DNA of 10,656 bases from Flavobacteriaceae bacterium. Its GTDB lineage: Bacteria; Bacteroidota; Bacteroidia; Flavobacteriales; Flavobacteriaceae. How positions within the stretch are numbered: position 1 is the first letter of the stretch; each line of letters opens with the position of its first letter. Under the pieces are notes generated by a model. It had not been told where the DNA came from. It did not search any database and was given only the letters and a program-made list of their open reading frames with translations. Where the stretch lies: assembly GCA_947377425.1 (NCBI GenBank), contig CANCFZ010000067.1, forward strand, positions 1 through 10,656, written 5' to 3'. The position numbers and the translations under genes are program-made. Positions 6,840-10,656 of this stretch are shown piece after piece.

Positions 6840-7136
6840 ATGAAAACAAATAAAATGATTTCAAAATTATTTACAATACTGCTTGTGTTAGTATTTGAAA
6901 TGGTAACAACTCAAACTTTTGGTCAAGAGAAAAAAGCAGCAGCTCCAGAAAAAATGAAGAACTGCAAAATGGACAAGAAAGAGTGCAAAATGGATAAGAA
7001 AGAATGTAGTAAAGACAAAAAAGCAGAAACAACTACCACTATAAAAACTACTTATGTTTGCCCAATGCACGGTGATGTTAAAAGCAATAAACCAGGAGTT
7101 TGCCCTAAATGCAAAATGGATTTAGAAAAAAAATAG
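6840..7136 (+). CDS. Exported heavy-metal-binding-domain (HMBD) protein
   Basis: This 98-residue protein has a hydrophobic signal segment (about 8-28, cleavage near TFG-Q). A Lys-rich linker follows with three heptad-like copies, CKMDKKE, CKMDKKE and CSKDKKA (Cys at 42, 49 and 56). The C-terminal heavy-metal-binding domain (about 71-97) shows the signature YVCPMHGDV...KPGVCPKCKMDL, with ligands C74, H77, C88 and C91 and Met residues M76 and M93. The same domain occurs in CusB-type adaptors and copper P-type ATPases, so a periplasmic or surface copper, silver or similar metal-binding role is likely. The metal is not shown by the sequence. ATG 6840 was chosen; ATG 6855 would also leave a usable signal peptide. 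TTAATTTG (6794-6801) is a one-mismatch -7 box. It follows the broken Cys-rich gene on the same strand and ends in its own terminator. Confidence 0.88.
   Translation: MKTNKMISKLFTILLVLVFEMVTTQTFGQEKKAAAPEKMKNCKMDKKECKMDKKECSKDKKAETTTTIKTTYVCPMHGDVKSNKPGVCPKCKMDLEKK
6963..7025 (+). repeat. Three tandem 21-nt coding repeats in the HMBD gene
   Basis: Units at 6963-6983, 6984-7004 and 7005-7025 each encode seven residues. Units 1 and 2 encode identical CKMDKKE peptides and differ at only two nucleotides; unit 3 has diverged to CSKDKKA. The near-identity of the first two points to recent duplication. Each unit adds one Cys and several Lys, and the first two add a Met, to the linker before the metal-binding domain. 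Confidence 0.85.
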
Positions 7137-7153
7137 TAGTAAACTAGTATAAC

Positions 7154-7190
7154 AAAACCGCTGTAGTAGTTAAATTTTACAACGGTTTTT
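7154..7190 (+). terminator. Terminator of the HMBD gene
   Basis: AAAACCGCTGTA (7154-7165) pairs with TACAACGGTTTT (7178-7189) over 12 positions with a single C/A mismatch, around a 12-base loop, followed by a short T-run. It begins 18 bases after the stop codon. Confidence 0.75.
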
Positions 7191-7250
7191 AATTTTAATC
7201 AAATCGTCTTTTCTAGTGTTTTTTTTTAAACAATCTAATGACTACTCCCT

Positions 7251-7313
7251 ATTTGTAAATGCAAATGATGAATCACAAAAATCATTTGATGAATTGTAAT
7301 AATCATTTGATGA
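7251..7313 (+). repeat. Three degenerate 21-bp tandem repeats in an intergenic region
   Basis: Units at 7251-7271, 7272-7292 and 7293-7313 are exactly 21 bp each and all end in GATGA. Units 2 and 3 share the 12-base core ATCATTTGATGA (7281-7292 and 7302-7313). Unit 1 carries CAAATGATGA instead, which places the inverted form CAAATGAT (7262-7269) opposite ATCATTTG. The core itself contains the short palindrome TCATTTGATGA/ATCA...TGAT. The cluster lies between the HMBD terminator and the 3' end of the ABC-F gene. No open frame or T-run hairpin explains it. Confidence 0.7.
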
Positions 7314-7394
7314 GAGACTGGACAGAATTTTATATAAACTCCAAAAAAACTTTTTTTCCCAGAATGTCGGGTTTGGTTTTATAAAAAAAAGAAA

Positions 7395-9029
7395 TTATTT
7401 CTCAATTTCACGCATAGAATCCATTTTTTTGTGCGCTAAGAAACCTTTGATATCTTCAAAATGCTCTTTCACACGTTTTTGTCCAAATTCAAATACTTTT
7501 GTAGCCAATCCGTCCAAGAAATCTCTATCGTGAGAAACTAGAATTAATGTTCCGTCAAAATCACGTAATGCATCTTTAATGATGTCTTTAGTTTTCATAT
7601 CCAAATGATTCGAAGGCTCATCAAGAATCAATAAATTAACTGGTTCCAACAATAATTTAATCATTGCTAAACGCGTTTTCTCGCCACCAGAAAGCACTTT
7701 CACTTTTTTAGTTACATCATCGCCATGAAACATAAAAGCGCCTAAAATATCTTTAATTTTTGTACGAACATCACCTACTGCAATATCATCAATAGTTGAA
7801 AAAATAGTTGCGTTTTCGTCTAATAATGACGCTTGATTTTGAGCAAAATATCCAATTTGTGCATTGTGACCAACTTCAACCGAACCACCATTGATTTCAA
7901 TTTCTTTCATTATGGCTTTAATCATAGTCGATTTTCCTTCACCATTTTTTCCAACAAAAGCTACTTTATCGCCACGTTCAATTACAATATTGGCATCTTT
8001 AAAAATTAAATGATCACCATACGATTTCTCTAAATCTTTAACAATTACAGGATATTGTCCTGAACGAATTGCTGGTGGAAATTTTAATTTTAATGCTGAA
8101 GTATCCACTTCGTCAACTTGAACCAAAACAAGTTTTTCTAGCATTTTCACTCTTGATTGAACGGCGTCTGTTTTAGAAAAAGTTCCTTTGAAACGATCAA
8201 TAAAAGTCTGATTATCAGCAATCATTCTTTGCTGTTCGTCATAAGCTTTTTGCTGGTGCATTCTTCTGTCTTTTCTTAGTTCCAAATAATGAGAATACTT
8301 GGCTTTGTAATCATAAATTCTTCCCATTGTAACTTCAATAGTTCGGTTTGTAATTGCATCTACAAACGCTTTATCATGAGAAATTACTACAACCGCTTTT
8401 GCCGAATTGATTAAAAAATCTTCCAGCCATTGAATACTTTCAATATCCATGTGATTGGTTGGCTCATCCAAAAGAATCAAATCTGGTTTTTGTAAAAGAA
8501 TTTTAGCTAATTCGATTCGCATTCTCCAACCGCCAGAAAATTCGGATGTTTGACGTGTAAAATCCTCTCTTTCAAATCCTAATCCAACGAGAATTTTTTC
8601 GATTTCTGCTTCATAATTGATTTCTTCAATAGCATAAAATTTCTCACTCAAATCAGAAACTCGTTCAATTAATTTCATGTAAGCATCACTTTCATAATCG
8701 GTACGAATCGTTAATTGTTCATTGATTTCATCAATTTCGGATTTCATTTTGAATATTTCACCAAATGCTTTTGATGTTTCTTCCATAACGGTAGCGCCAT
8801 CTTTAGTCAATAAATGCTGTGGCAAATAGGCAACAACAGCATCTTTTGGAGCAGAAATATTTCCTGTTGATGGTTTTGATTCGCCAGCAATTATCTTTAA
8901 AAGTGTCGATTTTCCGGCACCATTTTTACCCATTAAGGCAATTTTATCATTTTCATTTATAGCAAAAGAAACGTCGCTAAATAAAGTAGTTCCGCCAAAA
9001 TTTACGGATATATCGTTAACTGTAATCAT
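7395..9029 (-). CDS. ABC-F family ATPase (ribosome-associated, non-transport ABC protein)
   Basis: The 544-residue protein has two ABC ATPase domains and no membrane segment. Domain 1 has Walker A GKNGAGKST (34-42), signature SGGWR (165-169), Walker B LILLDEP (184-190) and H-loop ISH (216-218). Domain 2 has Walker A GKNGEGKST (360-368), signature LSGGE (446-450), Walker B LLILDEP (466-472) and VSH (498-500). The roughly 80-100-residue charged linker between them (about 240-320, LELRKDRRMHQQKAYDEQQRMI) is the ABC-F interdomain region that reaches toward the P-site tRNA. Catalytic Glu residues are intact in both sites. The length fits the housekeeping EttA/YbiT-like range, and I see no reason to call it an antibiotic-resistance protein; the subgroup cannot be settled by eye. 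It has a consensus -7 box about 64 bases upstream and diverges from the MFS gene. No clear terminator follows. Confidence 0.93.
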   Translation of the reverse strand: MITVNDISVNFGGTTLFSDVSFAINENDKIALMGKNGAGKSTLLKIIAGESKPSTGNISAPKDAVVAYLPQHLLTKDGATVMEETSKAFGEIFKMKSEIDEINEQLTIRTDYESDAYMKLIERVSDLSEKFYAIEEINYEAEIEKILVGLGFEREDFTRQTSEFSGGWRMRIELAKILLQKPDLILLDEPTNHMDIESIQWLEDFLINSAKAVVVISHDKAFVDAITNRTIEVTMGRIYDYKAKYSHYLELRKDRRMHQQKAYDEQQRMIADNQTFIDRFKGTFSKTDAVQSRVKMLEKLVLVQVDEVDTSALKLKFPPAIRSGQYPVIVKDLEKSYGDHLIFKDANIVIERGDKVAFVGKNGEGKSTMIKAIMKEIEINGGSVEVGHNAQIGYFAQNQASLLDENATIFSTIDDIAVGDVRTKIKDILGAFMFHGDDVTKKVKVLSGGEKTRLAMIKLLLEPVNLLILDEPSNHLDMKTKDIIKDALRDFDGTLILVSHDRDFLDGLATKVFEFGQKRVKEHFEDIKGFLAHKKMDSMREIEK

Positions 9030-9036
9030 AATATAA

Positions 9037-9067
9037 GTTTAAAAGTTTAAGGTTTAAAAGTTTAAAA
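9037..9067 (-). repeat. Four TTTTAAAC-type repeats in the ABC-F leader
   Basis: Between the predicted transcription start and the ABC-F ATG, the minus strand reads TTTTAAAC, TTTTAAAC, CTTAAAC and TTTTAAAC back to back (plus-strand units at 9060-9067, 9052-9059, 9045-9051 and 9037-9044). Three units are identical 8-mers and one is a 7-base variant. They end 7 bases before the start codon. Confidence 0.65.
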
Positions 9068-9092
9068 ATGGCTCCTTAAATTTTTGAAGGTG

Positions 9093-9100
9093 CAAAGATA
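9093..9100 (-). promoter_or_regulatory. Consensus -7 box for the ABC-F gene
   Basis: The minus strand reads TATCTTTG, an exact TAnnTTTG match, giving a leader of about 55 bases before the ATG at 9029. A TTG lies 25 bases farther upstream (complement of 9126-9128), slightly beyond the usual 17-23 spacing. Confidence 0.6.
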
Positions 9101-9186
9101 GATTAATTAGATAATTTTAGGGTGACAATAGTATAGGAAACTTTGAAAAAATAATATCAAATCTAGAAAAATACTATACTTACTTT

Positions 9187-9194
9187 TAACTTTG
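9187..9194 (+). promoter_or_regulatory. Consensus -7 box for the MFS transporter gene
   Basis: TAACTTTG is an exact TAnnTTTG match located 27 bases before the ATG at 9222, giving a short leader of about 20 bases. No TTG with standard spacing was found upstream. It supports the 9222 start. Confidence 0.6.
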
Positions 9195-9221
9195 CAACTT
9201 TAATCTCAAATCTTAAAATCC

Positions 9222-10445
9222 ATGCCATTAATTGACTACAGTTTTTTAAACAAAATTTTGCCTAAAGCGAATATTAAAAAGTCGTTCAAAAAAGCAAAAA
9301 GTGCTTATCTTACAAGAGTTCGATTTGCCACCGCATTATTTTTCTTCGGTATGGGATTTTGCTTTGCAACTTGGGCAAGTAGAATTCCTGATTTAAAGTT
9401 GAGTTTGAATTTAAGCGAAGCTGATTTAGGAACAATTTTATTTGCCTTGCCAATTGGTCAATTAATTGCTATGCCATTATCTGGAAAGATTGTAGCCAAA
9501 TATGGAAGTCGAAAAATTGCAATTTTCGGATTGCTTTCTTATGCTTTTTTCTTAACCTTACTCGGTTTACCAACACAAAGTTGGCAATTGGGATTGGGAT
9601 TATTTCTTTTCGGATTTTTTGGGAATTTTTGCAATATCGCAGTCAATACACAAGGTGTTTACACACAACAATTATTTGAAAAACCAATTATGGGTTCGTT
9701 TCACGGTTCGTGGAGTTTAGCCGGATTTTCTGGAGCATTAGTAGCGTTAATACTATTGTATTTCAAACTAAATCCGTTTCAGCATTTCGTGATTGTATTT
9801 GGAATTATTATTTTATTGATTGCTTTTAATTATCGTTATTTAGTAGAAACTTCTACAAACATAATAGAAAAAAAAGAGCAAGTTTCGTTTTTTAAAATTC
9901 AAGATAAATCGCTTATTTGGCTTGGTGTGATTAGTTTTTGCTGCATGGCAAGCGAAGGAATCATGTTTGATTGGAGTGGCGTTTATTTTAAAGAAATTGT
10001 AAAAGCACCAGGTTCATTAGTAGTTTTAGGATATACTTCTTTTATGGTTACTATGGCAATTGGACGCTTTTTAAGTGATATTCTTGTCGGAAAATTTGGA
10101 CCAAGAAAAGTATTAATTGTAAGTGGATTTGTGATTTCTATAGGATTGTATATGGCAGTTTTATTTCCAAATTTAATTGCGTGTACTTTGGCGTTTATGT
10201 TAGTGGGATTTGGCGTTTCCAATGTTATTCCAATAGTATTTAATGAAGCTGGAAAAAGTAAAAAAGTCTCTACTAGTATAGCCTTAACTACAGTTTCTAG
10301 CATTAGTTTCATTGGTTTTTTAGTAGGTCCACCCGTAATTGGTTACATTGCAGATTTAACAAGTTTGAAGTATTCGTTTGCTTTTATAGGTGTATTTGGA
10401 GTTTTTATTTCGATGCTGACTTTTAAATTGAAGTTGTTTCGGTAA
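9222..10445 (+). CDS. MFS transporter, YbjJ-like
   Basis: The 407-residue, strongly hydrophobic protein has about 12 predicted transmembrane helices from residue 33 onward, split into two halves by a polar loop (about 207-230). Major facilitator motif A appears in the first half as GKIVAKYGSRKI (88-99) and in a degenerate form in the second as RFLSDILVGKFGPRKV (282-297). The first helix and following loop (FATWASRIPDLKLSLNLSEADLGTILFALPIGQ) resemble the E. coli YbjJ group, for which no substrate is firmly known to me. The cytoplasmic N-terminal extension (1-30) is Lys-rich. The gene diverges from the ABC-F ATPase with its own -7 box and converges on the alpha/beta hydrolase gene, whose stop is only 10 bp away with no clear terminator between. 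MFS assignment is firm; substrate and direction of transport are not inferred. Confidence 0.9.
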   Translation: MPLIDYSFLNKILPKANIKKSFKKAKSAYLTRVRFATALFFFGMGFCFATWASRIPDLKLSLNLSEADLGTILFALPIGQLIAMPLSGKIVAKYGSRKIAIFGLLSYAFFLTLLGLPTQSWQLGLGLFLFGFFGNFCNIAVNTQGVYTQQLFEKPIMGSFHGSWSLAGFSGALVALILLYFKLNPFQHFVIVFGIIILLIAFNYRYLVETSTNIIEKKEQVSFFKIQDKSLIWLGVISFCCMASEGIMFDWSGVYFKEIVKAPGSLVVLGYTSFMVTMAIGRFLSDILVGKFGPRKVLIVSGFVISIGLYMAVLFPNLIACTLAFMLVGFGVSNVIPIVFNEAGKSKKVSTSIALTTVSSISFIGFLVGPPVIGYIADLTSLKYSFAFIGVFGVFISMLTFKLKLFR

Positions 10446-10455
10446 ATAAATAATA

Positions 10456-10656
10456 TTATTCCAAAATAATTTTCAACTGCTCTTGAAAATCTTCATTATC
10501 ATTAATTCCTAAATGACCTTGATTTTCTAATTCGAAAAATACATCATTAGGTTTCAATAATTTTTGTAATCTAACTGAATTTTCAATTGAAATTAATTGA
10601 TCTTGGTTTCCATGAAATATATAAATTGGTGCTTTGACTTTTATAATATATTTATT
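10456..10656 (-). CDS. Alpha/beta hydrolase, C-terminal fragment (continues beyond right edge)
   Basis: A minus-strand frame enters from the right edge and ends at a TAA (complement of 10456-10458), giving the last 66 residues of a protein. The fragment reads VKAPIYIFHGNQDQLIS, a typical alpha/beta-hydrolase strand and loop carrying the catalytic Asp (D19 of the fragment). After a helix it continues FFELENQGHLGI with the catalytic His (H48 of the fragment). The nucleophile Ser and the rest of the fold lie outside the window, so substrate class (peptidase, esterase or other) cannot be judged. It is tail-to-tail with the MFS gene. The spacer between them is 10 bp of AT-rich sequence. Confidence 0.85.
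   Translation of the reverse strand, partial: NKYIIKVKAPIYIFHGNQDQLISIENSVRLQKLLKPNDVFFELENQGHLGINDNEDFQEQLKIILE

Noticed and set aside
7340..7380. Possible terminator of the ABC-F gene around CCCAGAATGTCGGG
   Set aside because: Only a three-base-pair CCC/GGG stem can form, and on the minus strand it is followed by an A-run rather than a T-run.
9983..10312. 109-residue minus-strand frame inside the MFS gene
   Set aside because: It lies opposite transmembrane helices and motif A of a clear transporter, with no support of its own.
1..10656. CRISPR array, tRNA, insertion sequence or phage genes
   Set aside because: No spaced repeat-spacer array, no cloverleaf-like sequence, and no transposase, integrase or structural phage protein was found on reading both strands.

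Overview
The window looks like a chromosomal segment of a Flavobacteriaceae bacterium, probably Flavobacterium or a close relative. The grounds are very AT-rich DNA, near-absence of Shine-Dalgarno sites, several good matches to the Bacteroidota -7 promoter box (TAnnTTTG), a type IX secretion (T9SS) type A sorting domain, a DUF4199 membrane protein, and Flavobacterium-style M1 peptidase and LacX-like epimerase genes. No mobile element, tRNA, rRNA or CRISPR array was seen.

Left part (1-3612): an aldose 1-epimerase/LacX-like gene runs leftward off the edge and lacks only its last few codons. It diverges from a short unrecognised cytosolic protein gene (929-1210), which ends in a hairpin terminator. 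Next comes a large exported M1-family zinc metallopeptidase (1304-3559) with a C-terminal domain resembling DUF3471, closed by a perfect 10-bp hairpin terminator.

Middle (3634-6135, minus strand): a four-helix DUF4199 membrane protein and, upstream of it, a 630-residue T9SS-secreted modular protein. Its parts are a choice-of-anchor J-like domain, FN3, two NDDC modules and a sorting tail. A 13-bp hairpin terminator separates the two genes, and its T-run leads directly into the -7 box of the DUF4199 gene.

Metal-related part (6380-7190): a probable pseudogene of a small exported Cys/Lys-rich protein has lost its ATG and carries a frameshift, but still has a consensus -7 box. It lies upstream of an apparently intact exported heavy-metal-binding-domain protein (6840-7136). 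No efflux pump or P-type ATPase is visible, so this pair may be the remnant or edge of a metal-handling locus. A 63-bp run of three degenerate 21-bp repeats follows at 7251-7313.

Right part (7395-10656): an ABC-F ATPase (minus) and a YbjJ-like MFS transporter (plus) diverge from a 192-bp spacer with one consensus -7 box for each direction. The MFS gene converges, 10 bp apart, on the C-terminal piece of an alpha/beta hydrolase that enters from the right edge.

Most of the window is ordinary flavobacterial core or accessory content. The items most worth a second look are the broken Cys-rich gene, the 21-bp repeat cluster and the repeat-bearing ABC-F leader. I did not find a convincing new multi-gene system.
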